This document shows positions 61,101-62,699 of a stretch of 64,000 nt of DNA, piece by piece; position 1 is the first letter of the stretch; every line of letters begins with the position of its first letter. The notes beneath the pieces are model-generated. The model was not told the DNA's origin, did no database searches, and saw only the letters and a list, made by a program, of their open reading frames with translations. The translations under genes and the position numbers were made by a program. This stretch comes from Gambelia wislizenii. Taxonomy: Eukaryota; Chordata; Lepidosauria; Squamata; Crotaphytidae. The stretch is from positions 213,140,645-213,204,644 of the forward strand of contig JAUMIR010000005.1 in the NCBI GenBank assembly GCA_030847615.1. Direction: 5' to 3'.

Positions 61101-62111
61101 GGAGAGGAGGAAAAAAGAAAATACACCTTCCTCCATTTCCTCAGCCAAAGAGAGAAAGGAAGGAAGGAAGGAAGGAAGGGGGGAAGGAAGGAAGGAAGGA
61201 TTCATGAGGTAGGAAAGTGGGTTGGGTGGGTCTCTATTTACTTCCAGTGGTCAAGATCTTGAGGAAACAAAGAAGGAATTTCACCAGACACTACGAAAAG
61301 TAACTTTTAAATATCCCAAAAGGAGGAGGAAGGCCTCTCCAGTTCACCTAAAGGAGACCTTTATGAGAAGTTTCTTGTGAGGAAAGAGCCGCCTGGGCTC
61401 TTGAGAGGGAGCGTCAAGAAGGAGGGCTGAGAATAAGTCTTGGGGAGGGGAGAGAGGTGAAGGTACTTAAGGGGCCCCTCCCAGTACAGTTGTCCCTCCG
61501 TATCCACGGATTTAAGTATTCAGGGCTTGAAAATATTCTTTAAAAAATAATAATCCCAAAAGCACACCTTGATTTTGCCATCTTATATAAGGGACTCCAT
61601 TTTGCTATGCTATTGCATTTAATGGGACTTGAGTATTCACGGATTTTGGTATCCACGGGGGTCCTGAATCCAAACCCCAGCGAATATGAAGGGACGACCG
61701 TACTCGGGCTCGTGGTTTCTTCAGCCTTCAGACTAGCGACAGGGACAGAAAGGGCATTAAGACCAGAGACAAGCCCAACGGTGGGAGCTCGGGAGGAGGA
61801 AAGCGCGCTCAAGTCCCAGCCTGGAGGGAGTTTAGACGACGACCCCCGCCCCACATCCCCCACTCGCCGCCTCCCTTGGCGAAGCTGAAGGAAAGGAGAG
61901 TCCCGGCGAAGGGAGGCGCAGGAGAGGCAGAGGCGCCGCTTCCTCCTATTGTGTATGCCGCTCGCGGCTCCGTACAGTATTGTCTCCCTCTTTCTGGTCT
62001 GTACGCGGAGCAGCCGCACGGTCCGGCCCCGGCACCGGGCAGCCGCCTAAAGGGAGCCCGCTCCTCGCCGAGACTTCCCTCCTTCCCGAGCCACTCACCG
62101 GCGGTGGTCAT
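2569..62111 (-). CDS. FGD6: FGD6, coding exons 1-9 (gene continues beyond left edge)
   Basis: FGD6 is a FYVE, RhoGEF and PH domain protein, a family of guanine-nucleotide exchange factors for Cdc42-type GTPases that act on membranes and actin. Nine exons join in phase from ATG at 62111 to 2569: 13+2374+157+68+31+152+157+88+51 = 3,091 nt, about 1,030 codons. The deduced protein begins MTTADIKKPPVAPKPKF, has repeated APKPK proline motifs (probable SH3 ligands), a long disordered region, tyrosine/acidic motifs such as YENVSHYEEIPEYENF, an acidic stretch (SSDEDADTNSDSSKGE), then the DH domain from about residue 850. The DH helix LLKPVQRIPQYRLLL is diagnostic. The PH, FYVE and C-terminal PH domains are not in the window, so they must lie to the left. 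Identity rests on recognition of the human FGD6 order and sequence, including the giant second exon and VEZT as head-to-head neighbour. All assigned introns are GT-AG. Confidence 0.96.
2852..3593 (+). mobile_element. Non-LTR retrotransposon, 5'-truncated copy 1 (C-terminal part and 3' tail)
   Basis: An open frame of 204 codons from 2855 repeats the last part of the 490-codon ORF at 59185-60657, starting at VYRAIVLSILLYGS and including LRWAGHISRMEDHRLPK. It ends with a CCHC-like motif (C-x2-C-x12-H-x3-C, starting CAFCSRTC). The first copy of the 3' region continues past the stop through GTAAGCAGCCCCGATTG and AGGGGCGGGA to an (ATT)n tail, so it is the copy with the longest 3' end here. The clade is uncertain; it is not L1 or CR1. 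Confidence 0.85.
3549..3594. repeat. (ATT)n microsatellite, LINE tail
   Basis: A run of ATT directly follows AAATAAATT at the 3' end of the non-LTR copy, so it is the element's tail, possibly expanded. Confidence 0.85.
5251..5385 (+). mobile_element. tRNA-derived SINE with (CAA)n tail, 5'-truncated
   Basis: It starts at ACTCTCTCAACCTCAGAGGA, runs through CCTTGCCAAGAAAACACTAT and GACTTGAAGGCACACAACAA and ends in repeated CAA. This is the squamate (ACA/CAA)-tailed SINE seen in full at 5913. Confidence 0.8.
5913..6105 (+). mobile_element. tRNA-derived SINE with (CAA)n tail, near full length
   Basis: The head AGAGCCAGTGTGGCATAGTG with GGTTTGAGTGTTGGAC is the degenerate tRNA-like part (A box); the body has GGGCAAGTCACAAACTCTC and the end is AAGACTTAAAGACACACAAC. 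It directly joins a 5S-derived SINE at 6107. Confidence 0.8.
6107..6300 (+). mobile_element. 5S-rRNA-derived SINE (5'-truncated)
   Basis: GGAAGCTAAGCAGGGTCAG, then GGTTAGTACTTGGATGGGAG, match the A box, intermediate element and C box of 5S rRNA, the internal promoter for RNA polymerase III. The first part of 5S is missing. The 3' half is the squamate SINE body (AAGTCAAGATGTGACTTGAA, GGCACAC). 5S-derived SINEs are known in squamates. Confidence 0.85.
7226..7275 (+). mobile_element. SINE 3' scrap
   Basis: CCCCATAAGTCAACAGGTGT followed by CTTGAAGGCACACACACAC is the final 50 bp of the same SINE class. Confidence 0.6.
7975..8205 (-). mobile_element. tRNA-derived SINE, reverse, degraded
   Basis: TGTGCCTTCATGTTGATTCC, TAGGGTTTTCTTGACAAGAT and GGGTCACCCAATGGGTTTCC follow the SINE in reverse order. 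The tRNA-like head is poorly preserved. Confidence 0.65.
8320..9060. other. GC-rich block of unknown origin
   Basis: This 740-bp block is much richer in G+C than the surrounding intron, with overlapping open frames on both strands (for example 8555-8971 minus, 8275-8580 plus). I recognise no protein or repeat family. Frames on both strands point to composition rather than coding. A retrocopy or a transposon interior are both possible. Confidence 0.4.
9142..9197. repeat. (TCTCA)n / (TC)n / (CA)n compound microsatellite
   Basis: About six TCTCA units pass into TC and CA runs, abutting the hAT MITE at 9197. Confidence 0.9.
9197..9319. mobile_element. hAT-type MITE, short copy
   Basis: CAGGGCCGGTTTAAGGCCCC at the left and GGGCCCTTAAACCAGCCCTG at the right, 123 bp. 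The left flank is a (CA)n tract, so a target duplication cannot be judged. Confidence 0.7.
9528..10035. mobile_element. Possible DNA transposon fragment with inverted ends
   Basis: AGGGCCTGTCTCTACACTGCC near 9530 and GGCTGGTGTAGATCAGCCCT near 10030 are imperfect inverses of each other. The GC-rich interior has no recognisable product. Ends and class are uncertain. Confidence 0.4.
10100..11175 (+). mobile_element. L2/CR1-type LINE, 3' part with tail
   Basis: Frames at 10100-10926 encode a broken reverse transcriptase C-terminus: AVMDWMRKNRLRLNPDKTEV, then LDYCNALYMGL, LVQNMAARLITG, LHWLPI, VLTFKALHGLGPSYL and RAFSSTAPRLWNGL. These motifs are typical of L2/CR1 (jockey-superfamily) elements. 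Frame breaks occur near 10300 and 10640. The 3' UTR runs to an AT-rich (ATTATT) tail near 11160-11175. Confidence 0.85.
12120..12360. mobile_element. Tigger-like (pogo) MITE, TA target site
   Basis: CAGTAAGACCCCCATAACC at the left and GGACGTCCTACTG at the right are imperfect inverted ends, flanked by TA. The interior has the ATCCACAGG and CACTATTATCCATGG style words of this class. It is 241 bp with no transposase. Confidence 0.6.
13591..13702. mobile_element. Palindromic MITE next to FGD6 exon 8
   Basis: CAAAGTTTGGAAAATGTCAC and, inverted, AAGGCAACTTTCCCAAGCTTTG bound a hairpin of about 112 bp with GGACTACA/TAGTCC arms. It ends about 42 bp from the exon 8 donor. Ends are approximate. Confidence 0.65.
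13746..13833 (-). CDS. FGD6: FGD6 coding exon 8 (core catalytic DH helix)
   Basis: This 88-nt exon has acceptor CTTTCAG and donor GTAAGAA at 13745. It encodes MSSRCANLALKHYLLKPVQR continuing IPQYRLLLT. The LLKPVQRIPQYRLLL helix (conserved region 3) forms much of the GTPase-binding surface in Dbl-family exchange factors and is the strongest family signature in the window. An inverted-repeat MITE lies about 42 bp beyond the donor. It leaves one base (G) for exon 9. Confidence 0.97.
14640..14830 (-). mobile_element. LINE-type 3' end, reverse orientation
   Basis: A TTTATTTA-rich start is followed by ACATGGGACCCAAGATAAC, a diverged version of the ATGGGACCCAAGGCAGCTCA word at 18733. These are 3' ends of one dispersed LINE family; the clade is not resolved. 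Confidence 0.5.
15566..15792. mobile_element. Tigger-like MITE, TA target site
   Basis: CAGTTATCCCTCTGTATCC at the left and GAATATGAAGGGACTACTG at the right, flanked by TA. Both arms carry ATTTGGTATCCAC-type words, so the 227-bp element is nearly palindromic. Confidence 0.75.
15970..16126 (-). CDS. FGD6: FGD6 coding exon 7 (DH domain)
   Basis: This 157-nt exon has acceptor AATTCCAG and donor GTAACT at 15969. It completes Trp and encodes ADHQRIADIFVKKGPYLKMY followed by STYIKEFERNIALLDEQCKK and NPGFAAVVRDFE. The match to mammalian FGD6 is nearly residue for residue (RIADIFVKKGPYLKMY). It ends in phase 0. This region forms the central helices of the DH fold. Confidence 0.97.
16461..17617. mobile_element. 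1,157-bp TIR element, copy A, 3-bp duplication CTG
   Basis: GGTGCTGTTTACACAATGAA at the left and CTAACTGGCACC at the right are inverted ends; CTG lies on both sides (16458-16460, 17618-17620). The interior contains three 79-bp tandem units (about 16900-17140) and repeated words such as GTAATCGCATCCTTGAAAAA. No transposase is seen. Superfamily is uncertain; Harbinger-like is the best guess from the ends and 3-bp duplication. Confidence 0.75.
16900..17140. repeat. 79-bp tandem repeat, three units (inside TIR element A)
   Basis: CAGCAAGGGTCT occurs at 16941, 17020 and 17099, each preceded by CATTTTAAAGG-type sequence. Copy B of the transposon does not have this expansion. Confidence 0.8.
17863..18014 (-). 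CDS. FGD6: FGD6 coding exon 6 (DH domain)
   Basis: This 152-nt exon has acceptor GAAATAG at 18015 and donor GTAACT at 17862. It encodes DFRDSVSHASRQLGKPIIE, then LNQILYYLPQLYELN and ELEERLSHW (last codon split). It corresponds to the human segment DFRDAVAHASRQLGKPVIE in the middle of the DH domain. It leaves TG, which exon 7 completes to TGG (Trp). Confidence 0.96.
18700..18900 (-). mobile_element. LINE-type 3' end, reverse orientation
   Basis: TTATTTATTTATTTTATACG, then GAATGGGACCCAAGGCAGCT and AT-rich sequence with AAATAAAA repeats. Same family as 14640-14830 and 32366-32432. Confidence 0.55.
19880..21039. mobile_element. 1,160-bp TIR element, copy B, 3-bp duplication CAA
   Basis: GGTGCTGTTTACACGATGAA at the left and GTCGTGTAACTGGCACC at the right; CAA lies on both sides (19877-19879, 21040-21042). 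It follows copy A over most of its length (AATCGGA-ATGTAAACAGCCTGG, CACCGAGGTTGTGAAAA, CGAGTAATCGCATCCTTGA) but keeps more CG dinucleotides. Internal 29-bp duplication near 20580-20640. Confidence 0.75.
21158..21378. mobile_element. Tigger-like MITE, TA target site
   Basis: CAGGTTGACCCCCATATCC and its inverted partner GATATGGGGGTTGACCTG bound a 221-bp element flanked by TA. The ends resemble mammalian MER2-type Tigger termini. Confidence 0.75.
21699..21732. repeat. (TC)n microsatellite
   Basis: An uninterrupted TC run of 17 units in FGD6 intron 5. Confidence 0.9.
22364..22600 (-). mobile_element. tRNA-derived SINE, reverse orientation
   Basis: It runs from TTTTGTTGTGCGCCTTCAAG through CAGAGGGGGTTTGCCTTTGC to AACCACTAAACCACACTAGC, the reverse of the (CAA)-tailed SINE over its full length. 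Confidence 0.85.
23291..23587. repeat. Tandem duplication, two units of 147 bp
   Basis: CTTTAGTTATCTTAAA starts at 23291 and again at 23438, and CACATGCAAATTAAGGGCAA occurs in both. The copies differ by several substitutions and a C-run length change. Confidence 0.85.
24092..24391. mobile_element. hAT-type MITE with perfect 8-bp duplication
   Basis: CAAGGATGGATAAAGTGTGG at the left and ACTTGTCCACCCCTG at the right, flanked on both sides by CTTTAAAG (24084-24091, 24392-24399). 300 bp, no transposase. Confidence 0.8.
24757..24940. repeat. Local tandem duplication of about 96 bp
   Basis: GGCCCAGAAGCAGG followed by GAAAGGCCCTCCCTCC occurs twice (near 24767 and 24863), each followed by TTGGAGGGAGAGAAGA-type sequence. 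Confidence 0.7.
25000..25113 (+). mobile_element. L2-like LINE 3' end with (AAAT)n tail
   Basis: TTGTAAGCCCAAGGGCAGGA resembles the L2 3' end (GTAAGC...GAGGGCAGG), followed by GGCTGAAGAGCGGGGTATAA and a repeated AAAT tail (25077-25113). The preceding 24757-24950 contains a local tandem duplication. Confidence 0.6.
25543..25573 (-). CDS. FGD6: FGD6 coding exon 5 (31-nt micro-exon, DH domain)
   Basis: This micro-exon has acceptor AATACAG and donor GTAAGT at 25542. Joined to the GT of exon 4 it encodes V-FVDVLKLLHI, identical to the human DH sequence at this point. It is separated from exon 4 by an intron of only 102 bp (25574-25675), the shortest found in the gene here. It ends in phase 0. Confidence 0.94.
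25676..25743 (-). CDS. FGD6: FGD6 coding exon 4 (start of DH domain)
   Basis: This 68-nt exon lies between the acceptor TTTGCAG and a consensus donor GTAAGT at 25675. It encodes IKAAGKKTKVYHIAKEIMNSEK plus two bases of the next codon. VYHIAKEI..SE is the first conserved helix of the DH (RhoGEF) domain, and the human counterpart reads VHHIAKEIMSSEK. The exon is too short to be found from open frames alone. Confidence 0.95.
25744..27389 (-). other. FGD6 intron 3 (1.6 kb)
   Basis: It contains one degraded Tigger-like MITE (26046-26281). The remaining sequence is AT-rich with no recognised feature. Confidence 0.8.
26046..26281. mobile_element. Tigger-like MITE, degraded
   Basis: CAGTCTGACCTCTGTATGC at the left and GATACTGAGTGCCCACCAT at the right, with the interior words ACATCCATGGATTCAATCAA and TTTTGGTATCCACAGG shared with 15566 and 58401. 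Confidence 0.6.
27390..27546 (-). CDS. FGD6: FGD6 coding exon 3 (acidic linker)
   Basis: The acceptor is TTTCATAG at 27554-27547 and the donor GTAGAT begins at 27389. The 157-nt exon takes the AG left by exon 2 to form AGG and then reads SSAEELDGSVLVLE, followed by the acidic run NSSDEDADTNSDSSKGE and ENKQ. Mammalian FGD6 has the matching segment NSSDEDDVSSESSKGE just before its DH domain. The exon ends on a codon boundary (phase 0), as exon 4 requires. Confidence 0.95.
27961..28212 (-). mobile_element. CR1 LINE 3' fragment
   Basis: The start ATAGAATCATAGAGATGG is the reverse complement of the CR1 3' tail (ATTCTATG-type), followed by the typical wording for CR1 in reverse (CCACCCCCTGCTCAATGCAG, TGTCCAGCCTCTTTTTGAAG). 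It is moderately diverged. Confidence 0.75.
31709..31733. repeat. (AC)n microsatellite
   Basis: An uninterrupted AC run in FGD6 intron 2. Confidence 0.9.
32366..32432 (-). mobile_element. LINE-type 3' end scrap
   Basis: TTTATTTATATCCCACCTTT then ACTGGGACTCAAGGCAGCT, a short copy of the family seen at 18700. Confidence 0.5.
32800..33239. mobile_element. Tigger-like element with GC-rich interior, inside a hAT
   Basis: CAGTCGTCCCTTCACATTCG at the left and AATGTGGAGGGGCAACTG at the right, with TA on both sides. The 440-bp interior is strikingly GC-rich and holds a local duplication (CGACGGGGACTTCAGGAGCC at 32941 and about 33003). Open frames through it on both strands are compositional. Confidence 0.75.
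33344..33722. mobile_element. hAT-type MITE (CAGTGGTTCTTAACC family)
   Basis: CAGTGGTTCTTAACCTGTGG at the left and GGTTAAGAACCACTG at the right are inverted ends like those of Charlie-type hAT elements. The same family occurs at 49167-49553 and 58258-60805. The flanking 8 bp match poorly here. Confidence 0.75.
35083..35319 (-). mobile_element. tRNA-derived SINE, reverse orientation, full length
   Basis: It begins with repeated TTG (tail in reverse), GTGCCTTCAAGATGTTTCTG, and ends GGGATTCAAACCCTGGTCTC and CACTACACCATACTGGCTCT. GGATTCAAACCC is the B box of the tRNA-like head, in reverse. This is the best-preserved copy. Confidence 0.9.
36160..36510. mobile_element. hAT-like MITE, degraded (approximate ends)
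   Basis: GGCCAAAGTGTGGCCTGCAGG at the start resembles 24092, and TGGCCCTTGCCCCTTGTGTA near the end resembles 33904. No clear target duplication. Part of the middle is a G-run (36380-36388). Confidence 0.45.
37483..37555 (-). other. Candidate cassette (poison) exon in FGD6 intron 2, unproven
   Basis: On the minus strand an open segment reads TSDFEELKYMDDIYLCRCPYK and ends at a good donor GTTAGTAAG (37482). Two acceptors are possible. The better one (TTCTCACTTCAG, exon 37483-37538, 56 nt) would put a stop two codons after exon 2. The weaker one (exon to 37555, 73 nt) keeps 25 codons open but leaves the wrong phase for exon 3. Either inclusion would cut the protein before the DH domain. It has no counterpart that I know in mammalian FGD6 and may be chance. 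Confidence 0.25.
37787..40160 (-). CDS. FGD6: FGD6 coding exon 2 (giant exon, N-terminal disordered region)
   Basis: This 2,374-nt exon follows the acceptor TTTCTAG at 40167-40161 and ends with AGCAG before the donor GTAAGAT at 37786. It encodes about 791 residues without interruption. They include KKPPVAPKPKF and further APKPK repeats (SH3-type ligands), a Cys-rich patch VCSCNFECIHKLG also found in mammalian FGD6, the conserved block PKKPQRHSIPAAGLLKKAASEELLE, and the C-terminal YEEIPEYENF motif. The open frame starts formally at Met 40143, but homology continues upstream to the splice acceptor, so the true start is in exon 1. The end phase (2 nt, AG) matches exon 3. Confidence 0.97.
40398..40470 (+). 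mobile_element. L2-like LINE 3' end
   Basis: GTAAGCCACTCTGATAGCC then GGCTGAAGAGTGGGGTATAA and an AAAT tail. It is the same 3' end as 25030-25113. Confidence 0.6.
41166..41383 (-). mobile_element. CR1 LINE 3' fragment
   Basis: It begins ATCATAGAATCATAGAATTG (CR1 tail in reverse) and continues GGGCCATCCAGTCCAACCCC and TCCTCCTAATGTTC. It is well preserved compared with the copy at 27961. Confidence 0.8.
45425..45900 (-). mobile_element. L1-type LINE ORF2 reverse-transcriptase fragment
   Basis: With frameshifts, the minus strand reads DLPITLLNEDLMYEK, ICTKILATRLNNIYEEIW, then DFERIEWDCL and finally LSPLFALFALAKEILA. These correspond to the L1 blocks RPISLLN-D-K, TKILANRL, FDRIEWD and PLSPLLFAL. 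An A-rich run near 45627-45642 shifts the frame. No endonuclease was found next to it. It is old and dead. Confidence 0.7.
46309..46530. mobile_element. Palindromic Harbinger-like MITE, TTA target duplication
   Basis: The 222-bp element begins GGGTGCATCTACACTGTAG and ends with the exact inverse, CTACAGTGTAGATGCACCC; about the first 40 bases of each arm match without a break and the rest pairs with a few differences. TTA lies on both sides (46306-46308, 46531-46533), the TWA duplication expected of PIF/Harbinger elements. Confidence 0.85.
48478..48705. mobile_element. hAT-type MITE, CAGGGCYGGTTTAAG ends
   Basis: CAGGGCTGGTTTAAG at the left and CTTAAACCGGCCCTG at the right, flanked by CATGTACA and CATGTATA (7 of 8). 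228 bp. Same ends as 9197-9319. Confidence 0.8.
49167..49553. mobile_element. hAT-type MITE (CAGTGGTTCTTAACC family), opposite orientation
   Basis: It begins CAGTGGCTCTTAAACC and ends GGTTAAGAACTACTG. The interior, read in reverse, matches 33344-33722 (TGGAGCAG, GTCACATGGC words). AAACAA occurs on both sides as a possible part of the duplication. Confidence 0.7.
49608..49760 (-). mobile_element. SINE-like fragment
   Basis: TTGTTGTTAACCGCCATCAA, then GACTTATGACAACCCTATGA and CACCCTACCATCAACAGCTC, resemble a dispersed SINE-type sequence common in reptile genomes. The family is not certain. Confidence 0.45.
49968..51485. mobile_element. Mariner-like element with internal hairpin array, TA target site
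   Basis: CCGTATATTCTGGCGTAAAA at the left and CGCAGGAATATACGG at the right, with TA on both sides, and subterminal GTCGTCTTATA words at each end. The 1,518-bp interior holds no transposase but a series of 140-166-bp modules made of short inverted repeats. Long minus-strand frames (such as 50390-51145) reflect the repeated modules, not a gene. Confidence 0.75.
50300..51140. repeat. Tandem array of 140-166-bp modules, each with inverted repeats
   Basis: The word AAAGRGAAYGAAGACGGAGG recurs at about 50335, 50475, 50633, 50773, 50936 and 51102, giving spacings of 140-166 bp. Each module has an arm pair around CTTCCAAAG or CTTCGCAAAG (for example CGTCTTCCCTCCCTTCGC against GCAAAGGGAAGGAAGACG) and a second pair CCACCTTCCTGAAAGGTGG. 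A further 23-bp-arm hairpin lies upstream at 50071-50119. Confidence 0.75.
53291..53463. mobile_element. Tigger-like MITE, short
   Basis: TAGTGGGCCCTCAGTGTGG and inverted GGAGGGCCCACTG, flanked by TA. The 173-bp interior has AGCATCCACG and TATCTGTGGTGGG words typical of the class. Confidence 0.65.
54689..54754 (-). mobile_element. CR1 LINE 3' scrap
   Basis: AGAATCACAGAATCATACAG followed by CATCCAGTCCAACCCCCTGC is the last 65 bp or so of CR1 in reverse orientation. Confidence 0.75.
55211..55436 (-). mobile_element. tRNA-derived SINE, reverse orientation
   Basis: GTGTGCCTTCAAGTCCTTTC, ATTGGGTTTTCTTGGCAAGA, GGATTTGAATCCTGGTCTCC and CACTACACCATGCTAGCTCT. A G-run interrupts the middle (55302-55311). 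Confidence 0.85.
56436..56460. repeat. (AC)n microsatellite
   Basis: An uninterrupted AC run in FGD6 intron 1. Confidence 0.9.
56888..57360 (-). mobile_element. Non-LTR retrotransposon, truncated copy 2
   Basis: The minus-strand frame of 142 codons begins at MILRTQLRWAGHISRMEDHR and ends in the same GMSPS terminus as the other two copies. The finger is altered (FCNQTFFYLSW), so the metal-binding pattern is damaged. The 3' end stops just after the word corresponding to AAGCCAGAGAG, like the copy at 60686 and unlike copy 1. Confidence 0.85.
58401..58630. mobile_element. Tigger-like MITE inserted in a hAT element
   Basis: CAGTTGTCCCTTCATATTC at the left and GGGACAACTG at the right with TA on both sides; 230 bp, nearly palindromic, same family as 15566-15792 and 61487-61700. 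It interrupts the hAT that spans 58258-60805. Confidence 0.8.
58666..59215 (-). pseudogene. Inverted endonuclase domain of the non-LTR element
   Basis: Read on the minus strand from about 59215 the frame gives GVNKLTLACWNIRTMQDSED, then ALIALELSRLNIDIAALSEV, IYAPTMQ and IILGDFNARVG. These are the apurinic-type (EEP fold) endonuclease motifs, including the catalytic Glu (LSEV) and the GDFNA Asp/Asn. The frame is intact to NCNDNGHL, where it meets the target-site duplication. It lacks its reverse transcriptase on this strand. Confidence 0.85.
59185..60657 (+). pseudogene. Reverse transcriptase ORF of the non-LTR element, active site changed to FADA
   Basis: The 490-codon open frame contains LYVTFVDLTKAFDTVSR (RT block with the first catalytic Asp), NGVKQGCVLAPTLFTIFF and LLFADAAALVAH, where the family has FADD. 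The second catalytic Asp is Ala (GAT to GCT), so polymerisation should be lost. Later blocks are KKTEVLYQPAPQ, FTYLGSIISSDAKID and LLYGSETWVTY, with a C-terminal finger CAFCNRTC...H-x3-C. The first 20 or so codons derive from the inverted junction and are not original coding sequence. It is otherwise free of stops, so the insertion is fairly young. Confidence 0.85.
61150..61200. repeat. (GGAA)n microsatellite
   Basis: Repeated AAGG units with one G-rich interruption, about 900 bp inside FGD6 intron 1. GGAA runs can bind ETS-family factors, but no function is shown here. Confidence 0.85.
61487..61700. mobile_element. Tigger-like MITE beside the FGD6 promoter
   Basis: CAGTTGTCCCTCCGTATCC at the left and GAATATGAAGGGACGACCG at the right, TA on both sides, 214 bp. 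It is the closest transposon to the FGD6 start, at the edge of the CpG island (about 400 bp into intron 1). Confidence 0.8.
62099..62111 (-). CDS. FGD6: FGD6 coding exon 1 (start codon, 13 nt of CDS)
   Basis: On the minus strand the context GGCACCATGACC gives a start with A at -3. It is followed by codons M-T-T-A and one leftover G, then a perfect donor GTGAGT at 62098-62093. The leftover G joins AT of exon 2 to make GAT (Asp), giving MTTADIKKPP, close to human FGD6 MTSAAELKKPP. The exon is too short to stand out as an open frame. It lies inside the CpG island, and the rest of the exon upstream (higher coordinates) is 5' UTR of unknown length. Confidence 0.93.
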
Positions 62112-62470
62112 GGTGCCTCGCTCGGCTGCCTGCCTGCCCCACAGCCCCGGCGGCGACCCCTCTCCTTAAGGCATCGCGAGCCCTTGTGGGGCTGCCGCGG
62201 TGCAGAAATGCTGGACCGTTCCGGCGGCGGCGGAGGCGCCCAGTTGGTCCGCGCAGCTCCGCCCGTCTAACATTCCCGCAGCGCCGCGGAGAGAAGGGCG
62301 CTCCGACGGCTGCCAGCGCTCAGGACGGCCGCCCCCGCCCGCAAGCCAGGATTCTCCTCCTGCCAACTGCCACACAGCGCCCCCTGCAGACCAGGAGCCG
62401 CCATCGCGAGCAAAAACACACTCACCAACAGACACACACTCGTCCCTCCTCCCTCGGTTTCGCTCCGCCT

Positions 62471-62477
62471 CCAATCA
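62471..62477 (+). promoter_or_regulatory. CCAAT box (NF-Y type)
   Basis: CCAATCA occurs in the middle of the divergent promoter, about 190 bp from the VEZT start and 360 bp from the FGD6 start. The position and extended CCAATCA core fit an NF-Y site, but a single short motif is weak evidence. Confidence 0.45.
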
Positions 62478-62532
62478 CGAGCGGCGCTACCTGCTGCCTC
62501 CTCCCTCCCTCTCTCCCTGCCACCGCAATGGC

Positions 62533-62553
62533 TCTTGGGGGTTGTAGTTTCCT
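62533..62553 (-). promoter_or_regulatory. ZNF143-type ACTACAA promoter motif
   Basis: On the minus strand the sequence reads GGAAACTACAACCCCCAAG. It resembles the ACTACAACTCCCAGCAG element enriched at CpG-island and divergent promoters in vertebrates. It lies about 110 bp upstream of the VEZT start codon. Assignment is by eye. Confidence 0.5.
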
Positions 62554-62646
62554 GTCGCAGGCGTTTAAGCCCACACGCGGGAGGGGGGCGATGATGCCGC
62601 CGGGGCTCGGCGGACTCGGTTTCCCATCGTCCCTGGAGAGAGTGGC

Positions 62647-62667
62647 ATGGATGGCGGAGAAGGATGA
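62647..62667 (+). promoter_or_regulatory. Short upstream ORF whose stop overlaps the VEZT start
   Basis: ATG at 62647 has G at -3 and G at +4 (a strong initiation context) and opens a six-codon frame MDGGEG ending in TGA at 62665-62667. The VEZT ATG is 62664-62666, so stop and start overlap as ATGA. A second upstream ATG at 62651 (MAEKDDTGV, stop at 62680) overlaps VEZT in another frame. Both matter only if the VEZT transcript starts upstream of 62647. Confidence 0.5.
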
Positions 62668-62699
62668 CACCGGAGTTTGACGACGAAGTGGTGTTTGAG
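62664..62699 (+). CDS. VEZT: VEZT (vezatin) coding exon 1
   Basis: ATG at 62664 is followed by codons reading MTPEFDDEVVFE and then a donor GTGGGT at 62700. Human vezatin starts MTPEFDEEVVFE and its first coding exon ends at the same residue. Vezatin is a transmembrane adherens-junction protein linked to myosin VIIA; the transmembrane part is encoded by later exons outside the window. The start has A at -3. Two short out-of-frame upstream ATGs (62647, 62651) overlap it. The neighbour relationship with FGD6, divergent and sharing a CpG island, is the one known in mammals. Confidence 0.93.

Larger units (their letters stand above)
40161..62098 (-). other. FGD6 intron 1 (21.9 kb)
   Basis: Repeats are listed separately. 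The stretches 40480-41160, 41390-45420, 46540-48470, 48710-49160, 51490-53290, 53470-54680, 54760-55200, 55440-56880, 57370-58250 and 60810-61480 contain no supported gene. Positions 52700-53000 are unusual for a few CG-containing sites and the word CGAAGCCGCCATGTTGG, but I could not identify them. Confidence 0.75.
62112..62663. promoter_or_regulatory. Probable bidirectional core promoter between FGD6 and VEZT
   Basis: This interval holds both 5' UTRs and the shared promoter. Visible motifs are a CCAAT box (CCAATCA at 62471) and a segment at 62533-62553 whose reverse complement, ACTACAACCCCCAAGAG, resembles the ACTACAA-TCCCA promoter element bound by ZNF143. A GATGGCGG core like the YY1 site lies at 62650-62657. 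These are motif resemblances, not measured sites. Long open frames across the interval (for example 62186-62680) are a by-product of the GC-rich composition. Confidence 0.6.

Noticed and set aside
61540..62019. 159-codon minus-strand open frame upstream of the VEZT/FGD6 promoter
   Set aside because: It combines a Tigger MITE with GC-rich intron 1 sequence and matches no family.
62186..62680. 164-codon plus-strand open frame in the CpG island
   Set aside because: It overlaps the promoter and the VEZT start in another frame, is Arg/Pro-rich as expected from GC-rich DNA, and has no recognisable homology.
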